Shown in pieces: positions 1-11,536 of a stretch of 64,000 nt of DNA. Each line of letters starts with the position of its first letter. Positions within the stretch are counted from its first letter, which is position 1. The notes under the pieces were generated by a model, which had not been told where the DNA came from, did not search any database, and saw nothing but the letters and a program-made list of their open reading frames with translations. Origin of the DNA: Boesenbergia rotunda (lineage: Eukaryota > Streptophyta > Magnoliopsida > Zingiberales > Zingiberaceae); contig JAGFNQ010005215.1 in the NCBI GenBank assembly GCA_024364735.1, positions 28,273 through 92,272 on the forward strand, written 5' to 3'. The translations under genes were made by a program, and so were the position numbers.

Positions 1-230
1 GCATGCGGGGCGCCCGCGCGCGATGGGGGCGCCCGGAGCATCCGGGGCGCCCCGACAGTCAACTGTCTACACGGTTTTTGCCAGCAGTCCTTCGCCAGGT
101 GCCTAGCAGTCCTTCGCTAGGACTTTGTCTCTGCACACTTGAGTAACTTTATTAGATCACAAATAAACTTAACTTTGAATCCTTTGCCAATATCAAAACC
201 AGGTTCGATATGGTGCTTCCTGCACCAACA
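1..230 (-). mobile_element. E1 3' LTR, partial
   Basis: It ends in CCAACA at 230 and matches the right-hand LTR (4738-6123). Relative to that copy it jumps from the GC-rich part (near 5430) straight to the last hairpin units (near 5970), so roughly 0.5 kb is missing internally. Confidence 0.8.
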
Positions 231-247
231 ATCTCCCCCTTTTTGAT
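231..247 (-). other. E1 polypurine tract
   Basis: Read on the minus strand this is an A/G tract ending GGGGGAGAT directly abutting the TGTTGG start of the 3' LTR, the position where plus-strand DNA synthesis is primed. Confidence 0.75.
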
Positions 248-3136
248 TTATGGCAACACAATTCAAAGTTAAGTAAAAACTTATAGCATTTAAGCACGAC
301 AGTTAAAACCAATCAATCTGAGCAGTGTAAAGTTAAACAACCAATGTAGTTTTGACCTAAAAACCATAGTAGTTTTGAAAAATTTTATTTACCCTGCTAC
401 CTTGAAGTATTTTGTTAACATACTTAACTTTGACCTTTCCTCCCCCTTTGACATATATCAAAAATATACATAGGTGAACAAGGTAAAATTTTGAAAAAGT
501 TTTGCAAACCTAACTTTTGTTAAATAACTTTTACTTACAAGGCTTTGCAAAAAACATGCACAAAAGAATTTGAAATATTTAGAAATTTTTGAAGCATTTT
601 TTTTTGAAAAAGAGATAAAAATTAAACAAAATTTCCTTTTGCTCTTTCCTTTCTCTCTCCCTTGGTGTGAAATTCTTCTCCTTATGTTTTAGACCATTTC
701 TAAGATACATTCTTTGAAAAGGGAAAAAGTCATGCATCAATAAAGAATTCTTGAAAAATATATTTTGAAAGATATTTAAAATTTGTGTATCAGAGCTTAT
801 AGGTTTTGAAAACATAACTATTTGAGTGAGAGAATAATGTCAAGAATTATGATAATTTATAAGTAACAACATTTTGAAAGAATGAAGAATTGATGCAAAA
901 GAAAAGTATATTTTTCTTGAGTCCATGCATGACAAGCAATACGAAAATATTTAATCAACAAGTTTACTTGTTTTGAATATTTTGAAAAATGCAAGTACTT
1001 TTTAAAAGATGTTGAGCTTTTTGAGAGATGCAAGTACTCTGTATCTTTGAAAGAGATATAAGTCACTTTGAAAGATATTATGCAATTTTTTTTTGAAAAT
1101 ATAAGTATTATTTGAAAAATATGCATTTTTGAAAAATATGCAAGTACTTGAAAAAAACAGATTGAGCCTTCTTGGAAATTCTAAGTACTGTTTTTGAAAA
1201 CTTTTAGACTTTGAAAAATATGAGTAATTTTTGAAAAGTATTATGCCTTTTGAAAACATAATATTTTACTTGACTAGGTTTCTTTTCCAGTCTGACACAA
1301 TCCTAGAAAACCTTGTTAACTACAAGGACATTTTCCTAAGTGTCCTGGAAGTTTCTCCAACCCAAATAAATATTATTTCAAGAATAATTTCATAAGCCAC
1401 AAGAATTTTGAAAAAAATAAAAATAATAGTCTTTTGAAAGAAAAATTATTTAAGTCTTCAAAAGGATTTTAAACGTGTGGTGCATGAAAACATATAATTT
1501 TGGAAATATTCAATAATTCTTTTAATTTGATCTCCCCCTAAACATGACCCAGTCCTAGGAAGCTTGTTGACTACAAGTGATCTTCCTCTGAGTTTTAAGG
1601 TTTGATTTAAATTATAAGAATTATCTAATAACTTCAAAACAAATAATTACAAAAAATATTTCAGAAAATCTTCTTTTGACTTAAACTCCCCCTAAATTTG
1701 ACACATCCTAGGAGTCCTTGTAGATCATGAAGTGGATCTTCCTCTGTGTCTTTAGGGTTTATTAAAATCAAAAGAATAATTTTGAACAACCTTCTGAGTA
1801 TGATAACTTTCAAGATAAATTTTTGAAAACATAACTTGAAATGATAGCACAGTTTTTGAAAATCATGATGATAATTTTTCAAAGAGATAGTAATATTGAG
1901 GGTTTTTGAATAAGTTTTAAAGCATTAGGTTTTTGAAAATTTTGAATTTTTTGAAAAAAAATTAAGAAGAACTCCCCCTGTATTCGACACAGTCTGTCTT
2001 TTACCTAAGTTCCTTAAGGGACTTCAATGTTGACCAGGTTTGACTATGTTGACTATTTTGACCAAGTTAATGACTAAATCAGAACAAACCCTAGACTCTA
2101 TTTATTGTGATATTTGACAAAAAAAATGTGATGAATGAAAAAGTAGGGCACAGTACAATAAATTAAAAATTAAAGGTAAGTTTGAATAACTTTTGCAAAC
2201 TTTTTTTATTTAACAGGATAGTGAATCAGGCTTTTAGGTCCTAGATGTCTCACCCAGTTCTATGTGGTCAAACATGTTAACCTTATGGGTTGTGTGAGAT
2301 AAATATTTAATTTTAAAAAAATGATTAATTTTGTAACATTAAACTTTAGTTTAAAAGTTAAAATGATTTTTGAGGATTTTGAAATTTTAACTTTGAATTT
2401 TAAAAATTGTTAAGATGAATTTTGAAAATAATTGATTGAAAATAATTAAGTTGAATTCGAGAATAATTAATTGAAAATAATTAAGTTGAATTTGAGAATA
2501 ATTAATTGAAAATAATTAAGTTGAATTTGATTTGTATGGTTGATTGGGTTGGACTAAACTTTTAGGTCCTGAGCATCTCACCCATTTCTAAGTGACAAAA
2601 CAGGATATCCTTAACTGTTTTGTGAGATGCATATTTTATAGAAAGATTTATTTTGAAAAGCTCATGATTAATTTTGAAAAATTAAATTAATTTTTAAACC
2701 CAATTTAAATTTATTTTGAAAAGAGATATTTGAATCTAAAATTAACTGAAAATTTGTGTTAGATTCGAATTTAACAAAGAGTAAATTGAATTTGAATTTC
2801 AAAATTTGGCTTCCAGGTCTTGGCGAGGCACAAGGCCTTCTTTGGCCGTAGCCTTATTGGATCATCAACACTTTCCTAGACAAAGCCTTTTAGTAAGATT
2901 TCATCTTCAAAATTACTTTTTGGTGAATTCTGGTCTAACTAGTTTGGGTCTTGGATCGGTAGCTTCGGCTAGTTCCGCCAAGATGGCTTCCCTAACGTAC
3001 TATCATCTCACCTCCACCCAATACTATGTTGTTCAAATTTCAATTAACTGATTTAGTCCTTATACTAACCGATCCTAATTCTAAGCAAAAAAAAAACAAA
3101 AATAAAAAGAAACACATAACTAAAACAAACAATTGT
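248..3136 (-). repeat. E1 non-coding 3' region with repeated polypurine tracts
   Basis: No gene is supported here; the short ORFs are low-complexity. The stretch is dominated by variants of TTTTGAAAA and by repeated blocks on the minus strand in which a 'CTAGGA...GTC' motif is followed by an AGGGGGAG tract (plus-strand CTCCCCC near 436, 1533, 1687 and 1973). The same layout recurs in E2 (18.9-20.7 kb) and E3 (41.1-43.1 kb). A conserved block near 2806-2860 is shared with E2 (about 19105-19150) and E3 (37140 and 41115-41160), where it flanks the CACTA insertion. Confidence 0.6.
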
Positions 3137-4258
3137 CTACGTAAGGTCACAATTAGAGTAATACTCCGGATTTTCGAAATCAGCAAGATTATGAATTAAA
3201 TTTTCTACCTTATTGACCTTATGTTTTAGGGTTTCATTTTCTTGTTTCAATTTTCTGAAATTTGCTTTAATTAAGTTACATGAATCAATCACATTATTCA
3301 AGGTAAATAACGGATTTTCAAATACTGTAAATTTACCTTTATTGATTGTTTGTCCAGCATTCTTGGTAGCTCTTTTATCTGTGCATTCACTTTTGTAATG
3401 CCCGAACTCCTGGCACTTGAAGCATTGAATGCGACTTTTGTGCTTTCGTGCTTTTGGAACTGATTCCTTTGTCGCCGTCGATGGTGTCGTTCGAATCTTA
3501 CGAGTAGGACACTCACTTTGGTAGTGCCCTCTCTTCCTGCATGTGTAACAAATTACATGATTAAAATTTGAATTTACACTTTTACCTTTTGGTTCTTTTT
3601 TGGGAATCTCCCCCTTGATTCTTGCCGCCTCGGATCAAGGCTCATCTTCTGATTCTGTGTCTGAGTCGGACTCGGGTACTGGTTGAAGCTCCTTCTTTGG
3701 TGGTTCTTTAGGAGTTTTCCCTGCAATAAAATTTACACCTTCCTTGACCATTATAGTATCTGTTTGATTATTTAATTCTAATTTTGAAAAGAATTCGAAA
3801 TCGGTTACCGTCTCAATCAATTCGTCATCTAATTCTGGTTCGATTTTGGATTCGGGTTCAGACTCTGACTCGGCTGTTTGTGCTTGGACTGAAAGGGCAA
3901 GATAATTTACCTGATCTTCTTCTTCATCTGAGATCTCTTGATGAAGGTTAACCAATTTTTCCCAGATTTCTCTAGCACATCTGCATGGACCTACTAGCTC
4001 GAGTTGCTCCTTGGTTAGACCACATTGTAGGATTGTAGTTGCCCTTGCATCGGTCTCGATTTGATTGAGGGTGTGTTCATCCAGTTTATCCCACTCGATT
4101 GATGACTCATCTTCTACGGGAAAAGAGAATCCGGTTTGGATGATCCGCCATAAGTCCATGTGGGCCTTCAGAAGGGACTCCATTTGACTTCTCCAAAAAA
4201 TGAAGTTCTTGCCGGAGAACAACGGTGGGCGTGCACTGTTCCACTCTTGGTTGGCCAT
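3137..4258 (-). pseudogene. E1 gag (copia type) with one in-frame TGA
   Basis: This is the structural (capsid and nucleocapsid) gene of E1. The first 207 residues start MANQEWNSARPPLFSGKNF and contain the WRSQME and REIWEKL stretches of the copia gag (UBN2/DUF4219) domain, followed by an acidic linker rich in E, D and S. A TGA at 3635-3637 ends that ORF, but the same frame stays open for about 165 more codons. Those codons hold two CCHC zinc knuckles (near 3555-3515 and 3425-3385, pattern C-x2-C-x4-H-x4-C) and a coiled-coil-like tail. The TGA lies after the acidic linker and could be a decayed CGA. The start is the first ATG after the primer-binding site, 465 bp inside the 5' LTR. No pol follows. 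Confidence 0.8.
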
Positions 4259-4723
4259 TTAGTTTAAACCTTGCACACAAGAGAAATAGCAGAGATGTAC
4301 CAAGACTTGGTCTTGGATTAGTAGTGCGGGTGAGAAACGATATAGCCCAAAAAAATATTGCACGAATTTCGAGGTAAAATAATAAAAAAAATTATGACAT
4401 TTTTGAAAATGTTGATTTTATTACTTCTGATTAATGATGAAAAAGTAAGGAGTCAATGTTAAAAAAACTTTGCTCGAATTAGGATAGCACGAATTTTGAG
4501 AAAAAATAATATTAAAATAATAATAAAAAAGTTTATGACAAATTTTCAAAAATTGATTATTTTAACAATTCTAACTTATGGTGAAAAAATGAGAATTCAA
4601 AATTGAAAAAGGCGAAAAAGATCGAGTGGTGTTGATTAACTAGAAAGAAAAGAAATAAGATTAAAAATTTTGTAAATTCGAAAAACTTTTAAACTAGTGG
4701 TTGCACCAAGTTTGAACTACCCC

Positions 4724-4735
4724 GCTCTAATACCA
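4724..4735 (-). other. E1 primer-binding site
   Basis: The minus strand reads TGGTATTAGAGC, one mismatch from the complement of initiator Met-tRNA (TGGTATCAGAGC), two bases from the LTR boundary. It fixes the orientation of the element. Confidence 0.85.
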
Positions 4736-4737
4736 CT

Positions 4738-6123
4738 TGTTGGATCAAGAGAACCGATAGAGGGGGGTGAATATCGGAAAACGTTCGGATTTGAAGTAGA
4801 GAAAATTGCACAGCGGAAGATTAAAACAAGGCACGCAAACACAGAGTTTTTTACTTGGTTCGGAGCCTAGGTCGACTCCTACTCCAAGGCCCACGGTCGT
4901 TAACCGTTTACTTTGGGCAATTCTATATGAGGCGCAAAAACAGTTTACAAAGATTGATTACAATAGTAATGTGATAAGCACAAAATTAAAAGATCGCTTT
5001 TTTGTTATCGACGTTTGAGGTAGATTGACTTTTGAAAGCGTAGGGACGTCGTCGGCCAGTGTTAGGAGGTTTTCGGAGCAAGGCGCGAGAGCAGAAGAGC
5101 GTAGAAGCGTTTAATCAAGTGTTGTGTTGAGCCTTGGGGTCGAGGGCCCTTTATATAGCCCTGGGGGCCCCCGGAGCGTCGGGGGTGCCCCCCCACGTGT
5201 CGGTCGATCCACCATTTGCTCAGTCAGCTTCTGATCTCTTCGAATTCTGGATCAGCTTTGACCGGGGCACCCGGAGCGCTCGGGGCGCCCGTATTGACCG
5301 GATTAAGCTCTCATCTCTTGGCTTCGAGGGGAGCCACTTCGGCAGTTGGCGCAGGGCGCCCGCGCGCGATGGGGGCGCCCGGAGCATCTGGGGCGCCCCG
5401 ACAGTCAACTGTGGACGCGGTTTTTGCTCCTGCTAGTTGGTCTTCACCTTGGGGGCGCCCGGAACATCCGGGGCGCCCTGCTCAGCTTCTGCCTCACTCC
5501 TTTGAGGCTCTCTGAGCTGCAGACACTCAGGTCTTCGGTCCTGCATCCAGGGTTAGTCCAAAAAGCAGTAACATATTAATTTTTTATACAGCCTTAGCTG
5601 TCTTGGTTCTGACTTTGGGCCTCCAAAATAGAACCCTAGGTCGAACCGACGCCTACTGTTCCCTCGACGGGGAACGCGTCCTCACCTACTCCTCTCGGAA
5701 GAATTTACCTGATGCCAACCGTTCCTCTAGTTGGACTTTTGCCTGGCGGTCCTTTGCCAGGTCTTGGATATCGAGCTGTCCTTCGCTCAGTGCCTAGCAT
5801 TCCTTCGCTAGGGTTTCAGTCCCAAGCTGTCCTTCGCCTGGTGCCTAGCAGTCCTTCGCTAGGGCTTGGATACTGGTAGTCCTTCGCCAGTTGCCTAGCA
5901 GTCCTTCGCTAGGACTTGTATACTGGCAGTCCTTCGCCAGTTGCCTAGCAGTCCTTCGCTAGGGCTTTGTATCCTGGCGGTCCTTCGCCAGGTGCCTAGC
6001 AGTCCTTCGCTAGGACTTTGTCTCTGCACACTTGAGTAACTTTATTAGATCACAAATAAACTTAACTTTGAATCCTTTGCCAATATCAAAACCAGGTTCG
6101 ATATGGTGCTTCCTACACCAACA
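4738..6123 (-). mobile_element. E1 5' LTR
   Basis: The LTR runs TGTTGG...CCAACA, about 1386 bp. On the minus strand it holds the hairpin array (5740-6020), a GC-rich block of GGGCGCCC palindromes (5160-5480) and a TATA box (TATATAAAG, near 5150). Solo LTRs of the same family lie at 46885-48273 and 51603-52968. ORFs inside it are chance frames. Confidence 0.85.
5740..6020 (-). repeat. Tandem hairpin units in the E1 LTR
   Basis: Repeated 20-bp units form 6-bp stems around a conserved 8-base loop like AGTCCTTC: CCTAGC/GCTAGG, CCTGGC/GCCAGG and CTGGC/GCCAG variants. Stem changes are compensated. The units recur at 70-115, 47900-48150 and 52590-52865. Confidence 0.8.
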
Positions 6124-6555
6124 CCGACTTCTGCTTGATGGTGAAAGATACATCTATACAAGGAATGGTAAGAAGGTTACAGTTGAGATTATTGGTATTT
6201 TTTAGGTTTAATTTAGGAACTGATATCTATTTAGATTTAGAGAATGTAACGACCCGAAAAATTCTCTTAATATTTCCTTAAAGTATTAAGCATGTCTAGA
6301 TAATTTTCTGAGGAACCTAGAAATATTAATGCTAACTTTGGCCTGGAAAATCCATGTTTTCTCATTTAAATTGGGAAAAAGGGCACTAATGGGCCTTATA
6401 TGGGCTTTTTAGTACCATAATTATGGGTGGATTTTAGGTGAAAATTAATATAAATATAAAAGGATTTTAATGAGAAATATTAACATAATTATGGGGGAAT
6501 TTTTAGAGGATTTTCGGAATTTTAGGAAATAAAAAGAAAAATAAAATAAAAAATA

Positions 6556-6640
6556 AGGTGCATGGACTAAGGATTGAACCTTGGACCTCTTGTACAACCA
6601 TGCATACTCTAACCAACTCACCTAGCAAGGGAATGTTATG
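6556..6640 (-). other. tRNA-like sequence inside the gypsy LTR
   Basis: The minus strand carries an A-box-like TAGGTGAGTTGG and a B-box GGTTCAATCC at tRNA-like spacing. The anticodon stem does not pair well, so this is a relic rather than a functional tRNA gene. Confidence 0.45.
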
Positions 6641-7812
6641 AGGGAATGAAGTGGATATTGGTTAAGGCTTAGAAGAAGATGAAGGGTCATGGAGAGACTC
6701 TTCATTTACCTCCTTAATGGGTTATAAAGAGGGAGGTTTGGGAGTTACCTCTTCCCTTCCATCAATTGCACTTTCTCCCCTCCTCCTTCCTCATCCTAGC
6801 CGAAACCTCAAGGAGAGGTTCTCCCTTGGAAAAGCTCCACAAGAAGGTCTCATCTCCAAGATCTAAGGGTTTCCCAAGGATACAAGGGCAAGGGGGTTCA
6901 AGTGTCCAAAGGATTTACAATTTCCTTCTCTTTTATGGTTTAAAAATCAAGATCAACCAAGGTAAGACTCTCTCACCTATGGTATAATAGTTCCTTATGT
7001 TTTTAGCATGATATATTGGTGGGTTTTTGGGATTTGATGTTAAAAGAAACAAAAACCAAGAACCCTAGTCCTATGGGTTTCAGCCACTAGAGTATTAGGG
7101 TCAATGATGATGCTAAAAATATTCATAATGTTGTTTAATGTTCTCCCATGATGTTTAGAGATTAAATATAATTTTTGGGAATTTTTGGGGTACCCTAGGA
7201 TACCCTAGGGTTTCGGCCAACATCAAGAACTCATGGGTAGGGTTGGGTCTAAAACCTCAAGTATGTGTTTTATGTATTATCATGATATAAGGGAGATGGA
7301 GGGTGTTTATGTGAATGTTTCACATGGCCTAGAGACCCTATAGGTTTCGGCCAAGTACCCTAATAGGGTGGAAAGTTAGGACTTATTTCAAGTAAGGGCC
7401 ACAATGGCCCTATGGTAAGGTATGGTTGGTGTTTAACAATTGATTTGGGGATTTTAATGGAATTTTTCCATGCCCCCATGGCCTTGAAGTTTCGGCCAAG
7501 AGCAAGACTAGGGTTAAAGGGTTAGGGTTGACCTTAAGTATGGAATCAAATGTTTCCTATGGCCTAGTATGTATGTACGAGATGTTGTTTGGGAAGTTAT
7601 GTGAAGTTTCATGGACCTAGGGTTCCTTGGGGCTTTCGGCCAAGGACCTAACTTAGGGCTAGGGTTGGGTTAAACCTACAAAGATGCTTGTGTATAGGTT
7701 ACTAAGATGTATGTTTAAGTAAGATGGAAGAATTCCTATGTTAACCAAACCCTTAGTTATATGTCATGAATTATATGTTAGGTCATAAATGTTTAGACAT
7801 GTGCCATGATTT

Positions 7813-7986
7813 ATGAATGATATGTATGTATGCCATGTTTTATGAATAATATGTATGTATGTCATGTCTTATAAATGATATGTAGGTATGCCATGTCTTA
7901 TGAATAAGATGTAGGTAGGCCATGATTTATGAATAATTTGTATGTATGCCATGCTTTATGAATGATGTGTACATATGCCATGTTTA
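7813..7986 (+). repeat. 29-bp tandem repeat, about six copies
   Basis: The unit is ATGAATGATATGTATGTATG plus CCATGTTTT, with scattered substitutions, inside the gypsy solo LTR. Confidence 0.8.
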
Positions 7987-8195
7987 AGAATGAAAATGAT
8001 GAATGAAGTTAAAGTTCATGCCTTTGAGGTTTAATGATGATATGGAATGAAAATGAACAATGAAGTTAAAGTTCATGCCTTCAAGGCATAACGATGATGT
8101 TAAGTATGATGAATGAATGAATATGCTATGAATGATTATGAATGAAAAAGCATGTGAAAGCATTTTATTTTATTTTATGGGCTTGTACCGGACCT

Positions 8196-8293
8196 AAGTA
8201 AGGTCCACGGTTTTGGACTACCGATGAAGCTGTCCACGGTTCGGGACTACCGATGAAGCTGTCCTTTCGGTTCGGGACTACCGATGAAGCTGT
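8196..8293 (+). repeat. About 35-bp tandem repeat, three copies
   Basis: Three copies of a unit containing GGACTACCGATGAAGCTGTC lie just before the region where the LTR becomes AT-rich. Confidence 0.8.
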
Positions 8294-8554
8294 CCTTACC
8301 CTAGTAGGTCGAGATTAGCTACCTCGTATTTACTTAGGGATACGCGCATATGATGTATGAATGTGGTACAAGCCAGGGCCCAAGGAATGTTATGATTATG
8401 TTAAAGTATTTAAAAGCATGTTTTTAAAGATTAAGCATCCTTATATATATATATGCACCATTGTCACATGCATCCATCCATGTTATGCATTATATCTATG
8501 ATAAGAATAGTATGCAAAGTAAGTTTATGCAAGGTATGTTTATGCAAATGATTT

Positions 8555-9050
8555 TATGTCCATGCTAATTTATGATGCCATGATTTAATTATGTTTATGT
8601 TAGGTTAGGATGCCATGATTTTATTTATGTTCATGCTAGTTTATGATGCCATGGTTAATTATGTTTATGCTAGGTTAGGATGCCATGATTTTATTTATGT
8701 CCATGCTAATTTATGATGCCATGATTTAATTATATTTATGCTAGGTTAGGATGCCATGATTTTATTTATGTTCATGCTAGTTTATGATGTCATGATTTAA
8801 TTATGTTTATGCTAGGTTAGGATGCCATGATTTTATTTATATCCATGCTAATTTATGATGCCATGATTTAATTATATTTATGCTAGGTTAGGATGCCATG
8901 ATTTTATTTATGTTCATGCTAGTTTATGATGTCATGATTTAATTATGTTTATGCTAGGTTAGGATGCCATGATTTTATTTATGTCCATGCTAATTTATGA
9001 AGCCATGATTTAATTATGTTTGTGCTAAGTTAGGATGCCATGATTTTATT
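8555..9050 (+). repeat. 71-bp tandem repeat, seven copies with alternating variants
   Basis: Seven copies of a 71-bp unit (one copy 1 bp shorter) alternate between a CCATGCTAATT form and a TCATGCTAGTT form. This gives a 142-bp higher-order period inside the solo LTR. Confidence 0.85.
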
Positions 9051-9715
9051 TAGGTTCATGCTAAGAATGTTTATGAGGTTATGCTTATTATGTTTATGTC
9101 TATGCCAAGTGTTATGCCATGCCGTGAATGTTTTTAAGTTTATGTTTATGTCATGCTACGAATGTGATTAAGTTTATGTTCATGCCATTTCGAATGTATG
9201 CTAAGTGATCATAAAGGCTTATGTTCAAAGTAAAGCATTAAGTATGTTAATGGTTCATATGCTCATGATTAAGTGATGGATGGTTTTAGTGAGTAGAAAA
9301 GAGTCTTACTAAGCCTGTGTGCTTATAGTCTTATTTCCTTATACCGCAGATCACGCAAGGGGACAGTAAGGAAGCAGCAGGAGGGCAATAAAGCATGTGT
9401 GTGATAGTGACTTGGCCAAGAAACGATATGTTTGCTCGTCTTATGATAGAACTTTACCTTTACTATTATGTGCTTGAATGTGACTCTATGACATGAGGCT
9501 AAGTATGACATGATGCTAAGTATGACATGATGCTAAGTATGACATGATATGATGCCAAGTATAAAGTTAATATGCCAAGTTCCCATGTTATGGAGTTAGG
9601 AATGGTAGTAAGTGCATGTAGGTGTAAGTTTTAAGGTTTCCGCTGCATTATGATGTCTACATGCCCTAAGTATGTTAACGTAACGCCGCTTTATGAAAAA
9701 AAAGCGGACGTTACA

Positions 9716-11090
9716 GAGAATACATTCATTGTACCATCTTTCAGGTGGAACTTAATTTTAATTTCTTGTTTGGATAAATTATGTTATTCTTGTTCATTTG
9801 GAAATGAAATGTCTAGTATTTTCTTTAATTCTTTTTTGAATGACAATGGTTCCTTGGTTGATAAGCTTTACAAATTGAACATCTTAACTCCTACGGTTGA
9901 CATTGTAATAATGTACGAAATATAAATTGACCAACGAGAATTCTTTTATGTTGTGGCATAGGTGTTTACGATATACATCCAAACAATGCCTAGAAAGATT
10001 AATTCCATATGGAATTCTGGATTCTCTTGACATGTCAGACTTTGATGGCTAGATAGAGTATATTAAAGGGAAAAACCCTCTAACAAAAGAAACAAGGGAT
10101 TAGCCGTTGTAGTAACATTTTGGTGTTAATACATACAGATATTTATGGATCATTCCCTAAGGTATTTTGAAATGGACATACATATTTTATTAGCTTCATA
10201 GACGACTATTTCAGATTTGATTATCTATACCTTATTCATGAGAAGTAGTAGTCTTTAGACATGTTTAAAATTTTAAAGTCGAAGTCGTTTTTCAACTAGA
10301 TAAAAAAATTAAAGCCGTCCTATCTGATCGTGGGAATATTATGATCGATATGATGGATTAGGTGAATAATGGCTCGGACCTTTTGCGAACTACCTTGCTA
10401 AGTGTGGGATTGTACCTTAAAACCATGCCTAGTATATCCAGTCAAAATAATGTAGCTGAACATCGCAATCGAACCTTAAAAGATATGGTGAGAAATATAA
10501 TGTCTTTCACTTCTCTACCGGAGTCTTTGTGAAGTGAGACACTCAAGACTATAGTTTACCTACTAAACCAAGTACCTAGTAAAGCAGTAACTAAAATCTC
10601 ATTCAAGATGTGGACAGGTAGGAAACCTAGCATTAAGCATTTACACGTTTGGGGTTGTCCAGGTGAGGTTAGGCCTTATAAGACTAATGAAAGAAAACTA
10701 GACTCAAGAACAGTTAATTGCAATTTTGTAAGTTACTTTGAGAAATCAATGGGGTATAAATTTTGTAATCCCTCTAATAGATACTTCTTTGAAATGGGAA
10801 ATGCCAAATTCATTAAGGACAGTGGGAGTGATAAAGTCAGGGAAGTATCATTTGAAGAAAGCATTGATGATCCTCCTGATGTCACTGCTAGTGCGATCAA
10901 TAGTGGTATGGTTACCATGTTGCACATTATGGGTATTGCACATCCAATGAGCGTAGCAAACCTAGATATTACCATGACATCTCCAATACAATTGGAGGAG
11001 TCTACCACTAAAATAGAGATATTGCCTCACATTGATGAGAAAGTACCTCAACCACCTAAAACACAAGTGTATTTAAGGTGATCTACAAGG
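9716..11090 (+). pseudogene. Copia pol remnant: pre-integrase and integrase
   Basis: This is a decayed integrase, the enzyme that inserts element DNA into the genome. The first 70 codons match the GAG-pre-integrase domain (ISCLDKLCYSCSFGNE) and continue from 6124-6239 once the gypsy LTR is discounted. Integrase core pieces follow: HTDIYGSFP near 10130, LSDRGN near 10322, and AEHRNRTLKDMVRNIM near 10457. An open C-terminal stretch at 10608-11081 includes WTGRKPSIKHLHVWGCP, a hallmark of copia integrase. Many stops and frameshifts separate the blocks. Confidence 0.8.
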
Positions 11091-11149
11091 GAACGGAGAC
11101 CATGAATTCTCGTAATTATGATTATCTTTAAGAGTATGATTTTGACATA

Positions 11150-11528
11150 GGATTGGAAAGTGATCCTATATTTTTCCAAAAGTTAAACAATACTCTAACC
11201 CTGAAAAGTGGATTAATGCTATGTAAGAAGAGTTGAAATCTATGGTGGACAATGATGTTTGGGAACTTATCGAATTACCTGAAGGTTCGAAACTCGTTGG
11301 TTGTAAATGGATATTTAAAATTAATGTGCTTCAAAAGTATAAGCACGTCTTGTTGCCAAAGGATTCACTCAAAAGGAAAACATTGATTACAAAGAGACTT
11401 TCTCACTTGTGTTGACGAAAGACTCCCTTAGGATAATCATGAACTTGTAGTTCATTATGATTTGGAGTTATACCAAATGGCATAAAGATTGTATTCCTCA
11501 ATGGAGATATGAAGGAATCTATATATAT
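11150..11528 (+). pseudogene. Copia reverse transcriptase, N-terminal remnant
   Basis: The frame at 11233-11415 reads DNDVWELIELPEGSKLVGCK, the start of copia reverse transcriptase. It is followed in shifted frames by pieces equivalent to VAKGFTQ, DYKETFSLV and the region before the first catalytic aspartate. It is broken by stops and by the hAT insertion at 11537. Confidence 0.75.
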
Positions 11529-11536
11529 GGTGTAAC

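Larger units (their letters stand above)
1..6123 (-). mobile_element. E1: Sirevirus-like non-autonomous LTR retrotransposon (left end outside window)
   Basis: The element reads right to left: 5' LTR (4738-6123), primer-binding site, gag (4258-3137), a long AT-rich non-coding 3' region, polypurine tract, then a 3' LTR cut by the window edge (1-230). No protease, integrase or reverse transcriptase is recognisable in the 4.5 kb interior, so it would need enzymes from an autonomous relative. Several AGGGGGAG-type tracts (read on the minus strand) upstream of the 3' LTR are typical of Sirevirus-lineage Ty1/copia elements. It is inserted in an older copia pol gene that continues at 6124. The left target duplication lies outside the window. 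Confidence 0.85.
6245..9715 (+). mobile_element. Gypsy-type solo LTR (TGTAACGACCCG...CGTTACA)
   Basis: This 3471-bp LTR is flanked on both sides by GAGAA (6240-6244 and 9716-9720) and interrupts copia pol. The TGTAACGACC/CGTTACA ends are typical of chromoviral Ty3/gypsy LTRs of the Del/Tekay kind. A TATA-like TATAAAG lies near 6723, which suggests plus orientation. It carries a tRNA-like sequence and three tandem-repeat blocks. No internal region or second LTR remains. Confidence 0.88.

Noticed and set aside
5134..5579. Several overlapping ORFs on both strands in GC-rich DNA
   Set aside because: They lie entirely in the E1 LTR, and their length comes from the stop-poor GGGCGCCC repeats.
6556..6640. 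Possible functional tRNA gene
   Set aside because: A and B boxes are present but the anticodon stem does not pair, so it is listed only as tRNA-like.
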